A program made the translations under genes and the position numbers. Source: Arsenophonus endosymbiont of Aleurodicus dispersus (lineage in GTDB: Bacteria > Pseudomonadota > Gammaproteobacteria > Enterobacterales > Enterobacteriaceae). From it: a DNA stretch of 64,000 nucleotides. Where the stretch lies: contig NZ_LR025108.1 of assembly GCF_900343015.1 (NCBI RefSeq), forward strand, positions 599,126-663,125. The letters are read 5' to 3'. The notes under the pieces are model-generated. The model saw only the letters and a program-made list of their open reading frames with translations. It was not told the origin of the DNA and did no database searches. Below are positions 33,013 through 44,369 of the stretch, in pieces. How positions within the stretch are numbered: the first letter of the stretch is position 1; each line of letters starts with the position of its first letter.

Positions 33013-33474
33013 CTAAAGTTAATTAGATAAATATTTATTGATCACTAACCTCTCTAGTTAATAAAAAAATACAAAACGGTTTATTGTTAATAGTATATTA
33101 TGTTTTTATTTTTAACTAAACTGGAGAATAGTAAACACTATGTTTAGTGTTTGATGGCGGTTACACTGCCAAAATAATGGTCTTTACTACTTTTATCAAG
33201 TCTATAAAATATAGTTTTTAGCAATACTCAGGCATTTAATTTTATTCACTGGCCGATATATCTGTGTGATAATAGAAGAATATCCTAATTAATTTACCTG
33301 GAATGGTAAAAAAAAATTTAGTAAAGACCTACTAATAGTTATTTTATTTAGCAAAGGTTAATAATTATTGGTATTTTACCAATGTAACATATAATTAACA
33401 TCAACATTGGATCCTATAAAATGTGGTATAATTTTATTATTTAATGAATAAGGAGTATGAGGAACATTAGCTCC
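33013..33474. other. Gap between nrdA relic and gyrA (former ubiG site)
   Basis: In E. coli ubiG lies between divergent gyrA and nrdA. Only about 450 bp remain and no UbiG motif was seen. The region should carry the gyrA promoter. AAGGAG occurs at about 33450 but is too close to the ATG at 33457. Confidence 0.5.
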
Positions 33475-36012
33475 ATGAGTGACATAGCAATAGAAATTAC
33501 CCCAATCAACCTCGAAGAGGAGCTTAAAAGCTCTTATTTAGATTATGCGATGTCTGTGATTGTTGGCCGCGCACTTCCAGATGTACGAGATGGATTAAAA
33601 CCTGTTCACCGTCGTGTATTATATACGATGAATGTATTAGGTAATGATTGGAATAAATCATATAAAAAATCGGCCCGTGTAGTTGGTGATGTAATTGGTA
33701 AATATCACCCACATGGTGATTGTGCTGTTTATGATGCGATAGTTCGTTTGGCGCAACCATTTTCAATGCGTTATATGCTGGTTGATGGGCAAGGTAATTT
33801 TGGCTCTGTTGATGGAGACTCTGCTGCTGCAATGCGCTATACTGAAGTGCGAATGTCAAAATTAGCTCATGAATTGATCGAAGATTTAGATAAGGAAACT
33901 GTTGATTTTATCCCTAACTATGATGGGACTGAGCAAATGCCTGACATTATGCCAACACGGGTTCCAAACTTGTTGGTTAACGGCTCTTCAGGTATTGCTG
34001 TTGGTATGGCTACCAACATTCCACCTCATAACCTTAGTGAAGTTATTGATGGCTGTCTGGCTTTCATTAATGATGAAAATATTAGTATTGAAGGATTACT
34101 GGAACATATTACAGGCCCTGATTTTCCAACCGCCGCAATTATTAATGGCCGGCGTGGCATCATCGATGCATATCGTACTGGACGTGGTAAAGTCTATATC
34201 CGTGCACGGGCTTACATTGAAGTTGATGATAAAACTGGTCGTGAAACGATTATTATTAATGAGATCCCTTATCAAGTTAATAAAGCCAGTTTAATTGAAA
34301 AAATTGCTGAATTGGTTAAAGATAAACGTGTTGAGGGGATTAGAGCATTACGTGATGAGTCTGATAAAGATGGCATGTCTATTGTTATTGAAGTAAAACG
34401 AGATGCAGTGGCGGAAGCAGTACTGAATAATTTATATTCTTTCACTCAGCTTCAAGTATCATTTGGCGTTAATATGGTAGCCTTATGTGATGGCCAACCT
34501 AGGCTGTTAAATTTAAAAGAAATTATTGAGGCTTTTGTTCATCATCGTAGAGATGTGGTTACTCGCCGTACTATTTTTGAATTGCGTAAAGCACGTGAGC
34601 GTGCTCATATATTAGAAGCACTTGCCGTAGCATTGATAAATATAGATCAGATTATTGAACTTATCCGCCAAGCTTCAACGCCTAATGAAGCGAAATTAAC
34701 TTTGATTGCTAGTCCTTGGCAATTAGGTAATGTTTCTGCCATGTTAACAACAGCAGGTGATAACCCTGTACGTCCTGAATGGCTTGAACCTCAACACTGT
34801 GTGCGAGATGGTCAATATTATTTTACTAAACCACAAGCTCAGGCAATTCTTGATTTGCGGTTGCAAAAATTAACTAGCTTAGAGCATGACATAATATTGG
34901 ATGAATATAGTGAGCTGTTAAAAAAGATTGCAGCATTACTATATATATTAACCAGCCCAGAGCGGTTAATGGAGGTCATTCGTGAAGAGCTAGAAGCTAT
35001 TAAAGAACAGTATCGTGATAAGCGTCGCACGGAAATTACTGAAAATAGCTCAGATATCAATATCGAAGATTTAATTACCCAGGAAGAGGTGGTCGTCACC
35101 TTATCACATCAGGGATATGTTAAATATCAGCCACTATCTGATTACGAAGCACAACGACGTGGAGGTAAAGGTAAATCAGCCGCGCGTATTAAAGAAGAAG
35201 ATTTTATTGAGAATTTGTTAGTTGCCAATACCCATGACACAATTCTATGCTTCTCTAGCCTTGGTCGTCTCTATTGGATGAAAGTTTACCAATTGCCTGA
35301 AGCTAGCCGTGGCGCACGTGGGCGCCCAATAGTAAATTTATTACCGTTAGTACAAAATGAACATATTACAGCAATTTTACCGGTATGTGAATTTGATAAT
35401 GGTCATTATGTATTTATGTCGACCGCAAGTGGCATAGTTAAAAAAACATCACTAAAAGATTTTAGTCGTCCTAGAAGCGCTGGGATTATTGCAGTTAATC
35501 TTAATGAAGGCGATGAACTAATTGGCGTTGATTTAACTACTGGTAAAAATGAGGTAATGCTTTTCTCTGCTGGAGGTAAAGTTGTTCGTTTTTCTGAAAA
35601 TGCTGTTCGTCCTATGGGGCGTACAGCAACTGGTATTCTAGGTATTAAGTTACAGGCTGGCGATAAAGTCGTTTCGTTGATTATACCTCGTGGGATAGGT
35701 GATATTTTAACTGTTACTGAAAATGGTTATGGTAAACGAACTAAGCAGAATGAATATCTAATAAAATCTCGTGCTACTAAAGGTGTTATTTCCATTAAAG
35801 TTAGTGAACGTAATGGTAATGTGGTCGGGGCAATTCAGGTAGAAAAAACTGATCAAATTATAATGATTACAGATGCTGGCACTTTAGTGCGTACCCGAGT
35901 TGTAGAGGTTAGTCTGGTCAGCAGAAATACTCAGGGTGTAACTTTGATTCGGACTTCTGAAGATGAAAAAGTGGTTAGTTTACAACGCGTTGTTGACCGT
36001 GAAGAAGAGTAA
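33475..36012 (+). CDS. gyrA: DNA gyrase subunit A
   Basis: Breakage-rejoining subunit of gyrase. The ATG at 33475 ([10 protein letters not shown]) matches the family start; the ATG at 33457 adds six residues. 845 residues against 875, lacking most of the acidic tail (ends VVDREEE). Catalytic Tyr122 (AAMRYTE) and the GyrA-box QRRGGKGK are present. In the quinolone region, [13 protein letters not shown] has Cys at position 83 (codon TGT at 33721) instead of Ser; Asp87 is kept. Confidence 0.97.
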   Translation: MSDIAIEITPINLEEELKSSYLDYAMSVIVGRALPDVRDGLKPVHRRVLYTMNVLGNDWNKSYKKSARVVGDVIGKYHPHGDCAVYDAIVRLAQPFSMRYMLVDGQGNFGSVDGDSAAAMRYTEVRMSKLAHELIEDLDKETVDFIPNYDGTEQMPDIMPTRVPNLLVNGSSGIAVGMATNIPPHNLSEVIDGCLAFINDENISIEGLLEHITGPDFPTAAIINGRRGIIDAYRTGRGKVYIRARAYIEVDDKTGRETIIINEIPYQVNKASLIEKIAELVKDKRVEGIRALRDESDKDGMSIVIEVKRDAVAEAVLNNLYSFTQLQVSFGVNMVALCDGQPRLLNLKEIIEAFVHHRRDVVTRRTIFELRKARERAHILEALAVALINIDQIIELIRQASTPNEAKLTLIASPWQLGNVSAMLTTAGDNPVRPEWLEPQHCVRDGQYYFTKPQAQAILDLRLQKLTSLEHDIILDEYSELLKKIAALLYILTSPERLMEVIREELEAIKEQYRDKRRTEITENSSDINIEDLITQEEVVVTLSHQGYVKYQPLSDYEAQRRGGKGKSAARIKEEDFIENLLVANTHDTILCFSSLGRLYWMKVYQLPEASRGARGRPIVNLLPLVQNEHITAILPVCEFDNGHYVFMSTASGIVKKTSLKDFSRPRSAGIIAVNLNEGDELIGVDLTTGKNEVMLFSAGGKVVRFSENAVRPMGRTATGILGIKLQAGDKVVSLIIPRGIGDILTVTENGYGKRTKQNEYLIKSRATKGVISIKVSERNGNVVGAIQVEKTDQIIMITDAGTLVRTRVVEVSLVSRNTQGVTLIRTSEDEKVVSLQRVVDREEE

Positions 36013-36417
36013 TATGATAACTTTATCAAAAGATAAAATTTTCGTAACAGTATAACTTGATATTGATAATTTATAAAATACTAACTTTTGGTTTTATCTT
36101 TTTTAACATGGGAGCTGTAATCACACTTTTTATTTATTTAATATATTTTATGTGCATTTTACTGATAAAAACCTGCTATAAATCCAATATATGGTAGATA
36201 GCAACATCACAAAATTAGCTAGAAGGTACTTTTTATTAAACATAAAGATAAAATTAGTGTGTTGATTACTATTTTAAAAATTTTGTCCTATTAGTTTAAT
36301 AGGTAATTTAGGATAGTATTAATTACTAATTAAACTTTGAATAAATCATTGGAAAATAATATTTTTTATATTAAGGTCTAGACAAGGTCATCATATTTCT
36401 GCATAATTTCTAGCTAT
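36013..36417. other. Gap between gyrA and tRNA-Ser
   Basis: A+T-rich, no gene recognised. Presumably holds the tRNA-Ser promoter. Confidence 0.5.
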
Positions 36418-36505
36418 GGAAGGATGGCCGAGCGGTCGAAGGCAGCGGTCTTGAAAACCGCCAATGGGAAACCATTCTAGAGTTCGAATCTCTATCCTTC
36501 CGCCA
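36418..36505 (+). tRNA. serT: tRNA-Ser (UGA)
   Basis: Type II tRNA of 88 nt with acceptor GGAAGGA/TCCTTCC, anticodon TGA in CTTGAAA, a long variable arm (ATGGGAAACCAT) and encoded GCCA end. It matches E. coli tRNA-Ser(UGA), which reads UCA and other UCN codons. Confidence 0.95.
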
Positions 36506-36506
36506 A

Positions 36507-36586
36507 ATTAGTTGAATTAATTAAGTTGGTGGAAAGGTTAACTTTTAATCAATTGGTAGCAGGTTAAAATCCTGCACTACCGACCA
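36507..36586 (+). pseudogene. tRNA-Lys-like relic
   Basis: Directly after tRNA-Ser, the 3' half reads as a lysine tRNA: TTAACTTTTAATCAATTGG, then GCAGGTTAAAATCCTGC with a perfect T stem and a CCA end. The 5' acceptor strand needed to pair with ACTACCG is missing, the D arm is degraded, and the T-loop is TTAAAAT instead of TTCGAAT. It is probably dead; an intact tRNA-Lys is at 17835. Confidence 0.7.
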
Positions 36587-36759
36587 ATTAAAATAAGGAG
36601 TTACAGGTTCATAACCTCTTATATAACTTTCTTGTATACCATCAAGGGTTTTAGCAATTTTTTGAAGGAGATAAATATGCATAATTCTTCAAGCTAAACT
36701 ATAATTGCGCTACAATTTTTAGACTAATTAGGAAGTAACGTTTTTATATATAGTAAATT

Positions 36760-37300
36760 TTGTCTTCATCCATTTTAGGCTATTTCAGTAAAGCAAGAAT
36801 AAAACCCAGTTTAGCATACCTTTCTAATTGTGTCACTTTACCTCTTCTATTTTTTATCGCTTGTAGTGAGATTACTGCTGCTAGCAGATGCATAATTTGG
36901 TCGTTTAACTACTACACGGACACGGTGTTTAGCTATCTTTATTTCAGGAATTAAAAGGCTATCAGCATCTTCATATCTTTTTTACTAAGGCACTTTTTTA
37001 GATGTGGATACATCAGATCTAGATAAAATACATCTGGTGCGGGTAACAGTTAATACATTCATACTTTAAGCATGTAGCAATGTAATTCTTTATCTTAACT
37101 AGCTTCCTATTTCAGCATCAGCATAACTACGGTTTAATTCGTCATCAAAAGCTGCGCAACCACTGCGTGATCATCTAAGCAGTAGCATAAATGATCGTGG
37201 TTAAATAGAATTTTTTGATGCCAACTGCTTTTCCAATAGCTTTTGCGCCCATCACAAAATTTACGCTGTTGTATTATCTCACCCGGAAAAAAAATTAAAC
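36760..37300 (-). pseudogene. rsmJ: rsmJ relic (16S rRNA m2G1516 methyltransferase)
   Basis: Downstream of prlC on the same strand, as in E. coli. Pieces read QQRKFCDGR, the SAM/catalytic stretch PDVFYLDLMYPHLKKVP ([23 protein letters not shown]), and then IAKHRVRVVVKRPNYASA (LATKRVVVKRPDYAPPL). The DPM motif is now DLM and stops interrupt the frame. Confidence 0.85.
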
Positions 37301-37428
37301 TATTTTAGTTTAAAATACTTAGGTTACTAATGTAATTAATACAGTATGGGCGTATTTAAGTTGCTATTTATTAGCAAAGGCTCTTTAAGAAAGAGCTAGG
37401 TTCACAAATTCATTGAATATCCATTGCC

Positions 37429-39471
37429 TTATTTATTAATACCATAACTCTGTAACATTGCATCTAGCTTAGGTTTTCGTCCACGGAAACGTTCAAATAG
37501 TATCATTGGTTCCTCTGAACCACCGCGACTTAAAATATTATCAAGGAATGATAACCCAGTACTGCGATTAAAAATACCTTCATCGGTGAATCGTGAAAAT
37601 GCATCTGCTGCTAAAACGTCGGCCCATAAATAACTATAGTAACCAGCACCATAACCACCGGCAAAAATATGGCTAAATGCATGAGGGAAACGACTCCATT
37701 TAGGTGACGGCACTACAGCAACCTGTTTTTTAACTAATTGTAAGGTGGATAAAATTTGGCTGCTTTTTTCTGGAAGATATTCATAATGTAATCGAAAATC
37801 AAACAACCCAAATTCTAATTGACGAAGAATAAACATTGCAGCTTGATAATTTTTAGCTGCTAACATATTATCTAACATTAATTTTGGTAACCGTTCACCA
37901 GTTTTATAATGACCTGATATAAATGCAAGCGCTTTAGGCTCCCAACACCAATTTTCCATAAATTGGCTGGGTAGTTCGACAGCATCCCACGGAACTCCAT
38001 TAATGCCAGCAACGTCTGCTACATCAATTTTAGTTAACATGTGGTGTAACCCATGGCCAAACTCATGGAATAGCGTAACCACTTCATCATGGGTAAACAG
38101 CGCGGGCTTATCACCAATAGGTTGGTTAAAATTACAGATTATGTAAGCTACGGGGTTTTGGTTGCTGCCATCTGAATGTTTTAATCTTCCAGCACAATCA
38201 TTCATCCAGGCACCACCCCGCTTATGTTCTCTTGCATAGAGATCTAAATAGAAGCTACCGTATAAATCACCGCGTTCATCATATAATTCGAAGAAACGTA
38301 CATCAGGATGCCATACCTCCACATCATAACGTTCTTTCGCTGTCAAATTATAAATTTTATTAATGATTTCGAATAAACCGTTGATAACAAGTGGTTTTGG
38401 AAAGTAGGCACGTAGTTGTTCATTTTCAATCGAAAATTTATGCTTTTTTTGTTTTTCACTATAATATACCAGATCCCAAGGCTCAAGTTTATCAATTCCG
38501 TAGTGGTCCTTAGTAAATTGAGTTAATTCGGTAAACTCTTTTTCACCTTGGTGGTAGGCGCGTTGCGCAAGATCGGTAAGAAAATCTAGAACCTGTTCGG
38601 GTGATTCGGCCATTTTAGTTGCTAAAGATTTCTCAGCAAAATTATTAAATCCAAGTAATTTTGCTAATTCGTAACGTAACGCTAAAATTTCATCCATAAT
38701 GTCACTATTATCCCATTTACCCGCGTTTGGCCCCTGATCAGAAGCCCGTGTATTATAGGCGTGATAAATTTCTTGGCGTAGTTCACGATTATGAGCATAA
38801 GTTATAATAGGCAGATAACTTGGTATATCCAAACTGAATAACCAACCTTCTTCTCCTTTAGATTTAGCTAATGCTTTTGCTGCTGAAAGAGCACTTTCTG
38901 GTATGCCAGTTAGCTTATCGCTATCTTTAATAAGTTTCGTCCACCCCATCGTTGCATCTAACACATTATTGCTAAACTTAGTTTTTAACTCAGCAATTCG
39001 AATAGCAATCTCACCATAACGTTTCTTTTTTTCTGCTGGTAACCCAATACCGGATAATTCAAAATCACGTAACGTATTTTCAATTGATTTACGTTGTGCT
39101 TGATTTAGGTAATCAAATTCAGCACTATTTTTTAGTGATTTATAAGCTTGGTAAAGACCGGTATGTTGACCCATCCAGGTACTAAATGCTGATAGTATAG
39201 GTAAACAGGTATCATAAACTTGTCGTAATTCAGTGCTGTTTTTGACTGCACTGAGATGGTCAATGGGTGACCATGCTCGGGAGAGCCGATTGTTAGCTTC
39301 TTCTAATGGCTGGCATAAATTATTCCAGCTAAAGTTGCTATTTTCTTTAAGTATGGTTTCAATTGTCTGCTTATAGCTGTCTAATACGGACTTTATCGCA
39401 GGCATCACATCTTGTGGTGTGATGGTTAAAAAATGAGGTAACACAGATTTTGTTAGTAAAGGATTTGTCAT
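37429..39471 (-). CDS. prlC: oligopeptidase A (M3 metallopeptidase)
   Basis: Cytoplasmic zinc endopeptidase that degrades short peptides, including cleaved signal peptides. 680 residues, same as E. coli. The zinc site HEFGH is present in LFHEFGHGLHHML, with the downstream glutamate-containing SQFMENWCWEP. Start MTNPLLTK matches the family. No internal damage; rsmJ behind it is dead. Confidence 0.97.
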   Translation of the reverse strand: MTNPLLTKSVLPHFLTITPQDVMPAIKSVLDSYKQTIETILKENSNFSWNNLCQPLEEANNRLSRAWSPIDHLSAVKNSTELRQVYDTCLPILSAFSTWMGQHTGLYQAYKSLKNSAEFDYLNQAQRKSIENTLRDFELSGIGLPAEKKKRYGEIAIRIAELKTKFSNNVLDATMGWTKLIKDSDKLTGIPESALSAAKALAKSKGEEGWLFSLDIPSYLPIITYAHNRELRQEIYHAYNTRASDQGPNAGKWDNSDIMDEILALRYELAKLLGFNNFAEKSLATKMAESPEQVLDFLTDLAQRAYHQGEKEFTELTQFTKDHYGIDKLEPWDLVYYSEKQKKHKFSIENEQLRAYFPKPLVINGLFEIINKIYNLTAKERYDVEVWHPDVRFFELYDERGDLYGSFYLDLYAREHKRGGAWMNDCAGRLKHSDGSNQNPVAYIICNFNQPIGDKPALFTHDEVVTLFHEFGHGLHHMLTKIDVADVAGINGVPWDAVELPSQFMENWCWEPKALAFISGHYKTGERLPKLMLDNMLAAKNYQAAMFILRQLEFGLFDFRLHYEYLPEKSSQILSTLQLVKKQVAVVPSPKWSRFPHAFSHIFAGGYGAGYYSYLWADVLAADAFSRFTDEGIFNRSTGLSFLDNILSRGGSEEPMILFERFRGRKPKLDAMLQSYGINK

Positions 39472-41783
39472 AATAAAAATATCCTGTCATTAATTATACT
39501 TAAATTATACTTACTTAGTAAGTACATTTAAATATAAATAATATACGTTGTTAAGATATGGCTACAAATGGTTGAGTTCAATCTTAAGAAAGATATTTTC
39601 TCTATCTAGATTATTAAAAGACAGAGGGTTAGAATTTATGGAAATAAGATTATAATAATTGCTAATTTCCCCATTGTACTTAAAATCTAGATGGGGGCGC
39701 TAACGTTTTTTGGTATGTTTAACTCCTGTGGTATTCTACCATTTCCCATCTATTAGTATCACTAAAAATCCCTTTACCCTGATATTGGTTTTTTCTTGAT
39801 AGCTACAGTTGATCTAAATTTTTTATTCTTTATTGGCAATAAACTGAAGCTAATGTAGGATTTAGATTAATACATAACAATAAATAATTGTAAAGTCAAT
39901 AAAATGAAGATAATAATACTTAATTATCTTAATATGACAGAAGTATGTATTGACTTAAAATAAGTTAAGTCAATTCAATTTAATGTTTTGGTTAGTTTAA
40001 TCATAAGACGCTAAATAAATTGGGAAAAATGAAACTTAGCACGAAAATAAATAAACAAATAGGCCATTTTGCTCTTGATTGTTGATAGTGTTTTAAATGG
40101 ATAGTGAAAGTAAAAATCTTTAATTTTCAAATAATAAGTTGCTATTTACTAGCAATAAAAATCAGCTAATGCAGCGTAATTCCCCTTTCTCACAACATAC
40201 AAAGAAAAAATATACCATGACGCAATTGGTTGCGACTAAGTAGTAAGATGCTAAAATTCCTAATCCACTTGTTTTTATAAAAAAACAAGTTAACTTAATC
40301 GTATTGAAAATGGATTAAATATTGTTATTCATAATATAATTATTGATGGTCCATCATTTGGTCAATTGATGTTTAATGTAAAGCTCTTTTATCAATTTTT
40401 AACAAAATCTAAATCATTATCGGAATGTGCATCTCCTAAATATTAATTAACAGCCAGAAAATAGTTTACGCCAATCATAATTGGTGCTATCGGAATAACG
40501 TGTACAAGATTAATTGGGTAACTTGGCAAATTAATGCTACGTTTGCAAAATAATGAAAATGAAAAGGTAGAAAGGAAAATGTTATAGTTACCTGAATATT
40601 TGGTGAAGTTTATGCAGTTTTTAGCGTATGCTATTTAATGCTTTTATGATGTTAATATCAATTAGTATTTATATGTTTGGTAAATCAAGATCAGTATATC
40701 TTGCATCTAGATCCACGAGGTATTATATTAGTATAGCGCCCCTCCCCTAATCAATCATATTGCACTTTTAATGATGTCATAGGTGAACAGTGGAATTATA
40801 GCCAGCCAGCTTCATCTGCTATATCTCATTTAAACACCTAGGTTACTGCTTCGGGCTAAATGATTGTTATGTTGCTGAACATCTAGCACAATTAATGAGT
40901 GGTACAGTACGACTATTAGTTAATCAATATAATGGTAGCTTTACTATCCATTATATAATACTCTACATCTATCATGGGTCTATTCCGCTAATTAAATTTT
41001 TAATTATACAATATTGTATGGTCAGCGTAGATCTATGGTGCGACGTTGATTATAATTGTTAATCTACTGCGAATATGTTAATTATCAAACAGATACTGTT
41101 GTCCTATCATAAATTTAACGATAGGTTAGTTCAATAAGATGATTTTCACTACGACCTGTAAATAATATTATTGCTCGATTATAATAAGAAAAATCATTCA
41201 TTTTCATAATGAAAACAATATTAGGTGATGCATCTAAAAATGATTGTAATAGACTGCTGTTATAACTAAATTGGAGTCTACTCTCGTCACTTCATATCAA
41301 CAATACCTGATAAGCGACTATAAAACTCTTCAAGTTGCTTGATAATAACAGAAAGAAAATAGCCGGCGTAAGGAGTAATAGTAAATCCCAAAAAGATATA
41401 GAGCTTCAAATTAATATTTTAATGTTGCCATATGATAAATATCACCCACTATCTATAATACCATGTCTAATATGATTAGTGCTGTTGCGAATAGTAAGGA
41501 AAATATAATCAAGCAAAGCTTGATTATTAAATTAACATAATATTGAACAAGTACTTTAAGCCGCTTAATATACACTCCAGTTAAATCATAACTTATATAG
41601 ATAAAAATATAGCTCTGATCTAAAATAGATTATTAGGGATAATTTATATTTTAGTTTTCATAAAAAATAAATTAACTGATGAACGAAATGATATAATTAT
41701 CAGATAAATAAAAATTGAATAAATAAAGAATATAGATTTAAAAAAGAAAAAGGGCAGTTTTTGATACTTCCCTATGATATACC
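39472..41783. other. 2.3-kb gap, unidentified debris
   Basis: No E. coli neighbour (such as rlmJ) was recognised. The plus strand around 40680-40940 has a richer stretch with frames such as LDPRGIILV and QLMSGTVRLLVNQYNGSF that look like a dead gene, but I cannot name it. Confidence 0.45.
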
Positions 41784-42269
41784 TTATTTAATAACACGTA
41801 GAGTAGGGCGTCCTTTGGGTGGCATCGGAGGCTCATCATCAGATGATGAAATTGACGTTATTTTTTGCTCTTTATTTGACAATTTGGTATCACTAACAAG
41901 TACTAAATTATCACTTTTAGAATTGCCTGCACTATTATCATATTTTTGCTCAGGTTCAAACATCATTCCTGCTCCATTTTCACGACCATAGATAGCAATA
42001 ATAGCACTCATAGGTACTTCAACATAGCGAGAAACTCCACCAAAACGGGCACTGAAGCTGACAATTTCATTAGTCATCTCTAAATTACCGATAGCAGAGG
42101 GTGTAATATTTAAAATAATCTGTCCTTTATGCTCATATTCTATCGGTACATTTACCCCTAAAATATTAATATCCACAACTAAATGGGGAGTCATCTTATT
42201 GTCGAGAAGCCATTCATAATAAGCCCTAAGAAGGTAAGGACGACGTGGCGACATTCCTAACAATTCCAT
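41784..42269 (-). CDS. sspB: ClpXP adaptor SspB
   Basis: Binds ssrA-tagged proteins and tethers them to ClpX. 161 residues (E. coli 165). The substrate-binding fold is complete (SPRRPYLLRAYYEWLLDNKMTPHLVVD, FSARFGGVSRYVEVPMSAIIAIYGRENGAGMMFEPE), and the C-terminal ClpX-binding tail GRPTLRVIK is intact after an acidic linker. It is 6 nt from sspA, in one unit with rplM-rpsI-sspA. Confidence 0.96.
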   Translation of the reverse strand: MELLGMSPRRPYLLRAYYEWLLDNKMTPHLVVDINILGVNVPIEYEHKGQIILNITPSAIGNLEMTNEIVSFSARFGGVSRYVEVPMSAIIAIYGRENGAGMMFEPEQKYDNSAGNSKSDNLVLVSDTKLSNKEQKITSISSSDDEPPMPPKGRPTLRVIK

Positions 42270-42275
42270 AATAAA

Positions 42276-42917
42276 TTAACCTGTGGTAGATAAACACATC
42301 TCCTGCTCAGCTTCAGTTAATGACGCAAGGAAAGAATCTCGCTCAAATACACGTTCCATATAAGAACGAATGCCTTCCGTTTCTTTTCCTTTGGGGATAT
42401 CTATATTCCAGAAAGGTAAACGCCACAAAAGGGGAGCTAAATAGCAGTCAACTAAACTAAATTCTTCGCTCATAAAAAAAGTCATCTCTTTGAAAATTGG
42501 CGAGATTGCTATCAGTTCTTCTCTTAACTGTTTACTTGCCGCCTCGGCTTGAAGAGCTTGATTTTCAATCTTATACATCAAAGAATACAAATCTTTATCT
42601 ATCCGATACATCATCAAACGACTACTACCACGAGCAATTGGATAAACAGGCATTAAAGGTGGATGGGGAAATCGTTCATCAAGATATTCCATAACAACGC
42701 GAGAATCATACAATGTTAATTCTCTATCAACTAGCGTTGGTACTGTTTGGTAAGGATTTATATCAATCAAATATTGAGGCCAATTACCTGCTTCAACATT
42801 CTCAATTTCAATGCCCAAGCCTTTTTCTGCCAAGACTATTCGTACTTGATGGCTAAATATGTCAGTCTGGCCGGAAAACAGTGTCATTACCGAACGTTTG
42901 TTGGCAGCGACAGCCAT
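42276..42917 (-). CDS. sspA: stringent starvation protein A (GST-fold RNA polymerase-associated protein)
   Basis: Associates with RNA polymerase sigma70 and supports acid and stationary-phase survival in E. coli by lowering H-NS. The ATG at 42917 follows TTGGAGG and gives MAVAANKRSVMTLFSG; the ORF could start 12 nt earlier. 213 residues, family length. Thioredoxin-like N-domain (to about 85) and all-helical C-domain (FSLVDCYLAPLLWRLP) are complete. Confidence 0.96.
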   Translation of the reverse strand: MAVAANKRSVMTLFSGQTDIFSHQVRIVLAEKGLGIEIENVEAGNWPQYLIDINPYQTVPTLVDRELTLYDSRVVMEYLDERFPHPPLMPVYPIARGSSRLMMYRIDKDLYSLMYKIENQALQAEAASKQLREELIAISPIFKEMTFFMSEEFSLVDCYLAPLLWRLPFWNIDIPKGKETEGIRSYMERVFERDSFLASLTEAEQEMCLSTTG

Positions 42918-43187
42918 GAAAACCTCCAAGTTTTTAAAAAATAGAAAGTAGCCATAATATAATTAATCAATCCATTTCAACATGTTTAAAATGCTGTTAA
43001 ACTAATTAACTAAGTTGACCATTGAACTATAACTAATATCCGTTATTTCCAACCCAAAACTTTCCTCAGTTTTGGTGAAACTTATAAAAAAAATTAATAA
43101 TAAAAACTTTAATAAATAATCGCAATATAACATAAAGCTAGCCTAAAGTAGGGCTTTATGTTATAATTTTGTTGTAAAATTGATAAA

Positions 43188-43580
43188 TTAACGTTTAGAG
43201 TATTGTGGACGACGACGTGCTTTACGCAGCCCTACTTTCTTCCGTTCAACAGAACGCGCATCACGGGTAACAAACCCTGCTTTACGCAGTTCCGAACGTA
43301 GTGTTTCGTCATATCCCATCAATGCACGTGTAATACCATGACGGATTGCACCTGCTTGACTAGAAATACCCCCACCTTTAACGGTAATGTATAAATCCAG
43401 TTTCTGCAACAGATCAACCAATTCTAATGGTTGGCGAACAACCATTCGCGTCGTTTCGCGGCCAAAATATTCCTCTAAGCTGCGCTGATTGATAATAATA
43501 TTGCCGCTACCTGTCTTAATGAAGACGCGTGCGGAAGAGCTTTTACGGCGACCAGTGCCGTAGTATTGATTTTCAGCCAT
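43188..43580 (-). CDS. rpsI: ribosomal protein S9
   Basis: Small-subunit protein whose C-terminal tail reaches the P-site tRNA. 130 residues, exactly the E. coli length. [15 protein letters not shown] and the [18 protein letters not shown] tail are conserved. Eighteen nt after rplM in the same operon. Confidence 0.98.
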   Translation of the reverse strand: MAENQYYGTGRRKSSSARVFIKTGSGNIIINQRSLEEYFGRETTRMVVRQPLELVDLLQKLDLYITVKGGGISSQAGAIRHGITRALMGYDETLRSELRKAGFVTRDARSVERKKVGLRKARRRPQYSKR

Positions 43581-43598
43581 TGCCTATATCCATCTAGA

Positions 43599-44027
43599 TT
43601 AAATGTCAAGAACTTGCGGATGCTGTGCCGCGTGGTTGTGATCACTTCCAACATAAACTTTCATTTTACGGTACATCGAACGACCAAGAGGTCCTCTGGG
43701 CAGCATCCCTTTAACCGCAATTTCAATTACACGCTCAGGGTGACGGCCCTTTATTTCTTCGAAGGTCGATTGTTTGATACCACCAACATAACCAGTATGG
43801 TGATAGTAAATTTTGTCTTCACACTTGTGACCAGTTACTGAAATTTTTTCTGCATTAACAACAATGATATAATCACCAGTATCGACATGTGGAGTATATT
43901 CTGTCTTATGTTTGCCGCGCAAATGTCGCGCAATTTGAGTTGCCAGACGGCCTAAAGTTTTTCCATCGGCATCAACAATGTACCAGTCACGTTTTACAGT
44001 TTCTGGTTTAGCTGTAAAAGTTTTCAT
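43599..44027 (-). CDS. rplM: ribosomal protein L13
   Basis: Early-assembling large-subunit protein. 142 residues, family length, with [21 protein letters not shown] and the [19 protein letters not shown] block. First gene of rplM-rpsI-sspA-sspB. A perfect 30-bp palindrome lies 35 nt upstream of its start and may be the site of feedback control of this operon. Confidence 0.98.
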   Translation of the reverse strand: MKTFTAKPETVKRDWYIVDADGKTLGRLATQIARHLRGKHKTEYTPHVDTGDYIIVVNAEKISVTGHKCEDKIYYHHTGYVGGIKQSTFEEIKGRHPERVIEIAVKGMLPRGPLGRSMYRKMKVYVGSDHNHAAQHPQVLDI

Positions 44028-44061
44028 TAAAGCTTACCTATATATAAGTTACATATTGGCT

Positions 44062-44091
44062 AACACTCATATTTTATAAAATATGAGTGTT
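44062..44091 (-). promoter_or_regulatory. Perfect 30-bp palindrome in the rplM leader
   Basis: AACACTCATATTTTA (44062-44076) is followed directly by its exact complement TAAAATATGAGTGTT (44077-44091), with no loop. It lies 35 nt before the rplM start on the transcribed side. It could be an mRNA hairpin used by L13 for autoregulation of rplM-rpsI, which is known in E. coli, or a terminator-like structure. Role inferred from position. Confidence 0.6.
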
Positions 44092-44369
44092 CACGTAAAG
44101 TTGTGTCTAGTAGATCTTATTTTTTCAAGTAGTAAATCTGACATTACGTAATTATAGATAATTTTTTGTCAAAAATCGACATAAAAAATTTTACTACCCT
44201 GTTGTATTATGATTTGCTAATCAAGCTATATGAAGTAATTTTAGGTATTCATAACTTTACATTTTTTATAATTTTGATAAACATATTTGATATTCAACGC
44301 GTAACAAATACCCTTACTTTTGCTTATAAGCATAGTAGGATTGTTAGCATAGTATGATGATTAATCCCA

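Noticed and set aside
33524..33859. 111-codon minus-strand frame inside gyrA
   Set aside because: Histidine- and glutamine-rich shadow of gyrA codons, not a separate gene.
33902..34294. 130-codon plus-strand frame inside gyrA
   Set aside because: Another reading frame of intact gyrA; leucine-rich shadow.
43566..43841. 91-codon plus-strand frame over rplM/rpsI
   Set aside because: Antisense to two conserved ribosomal genes.
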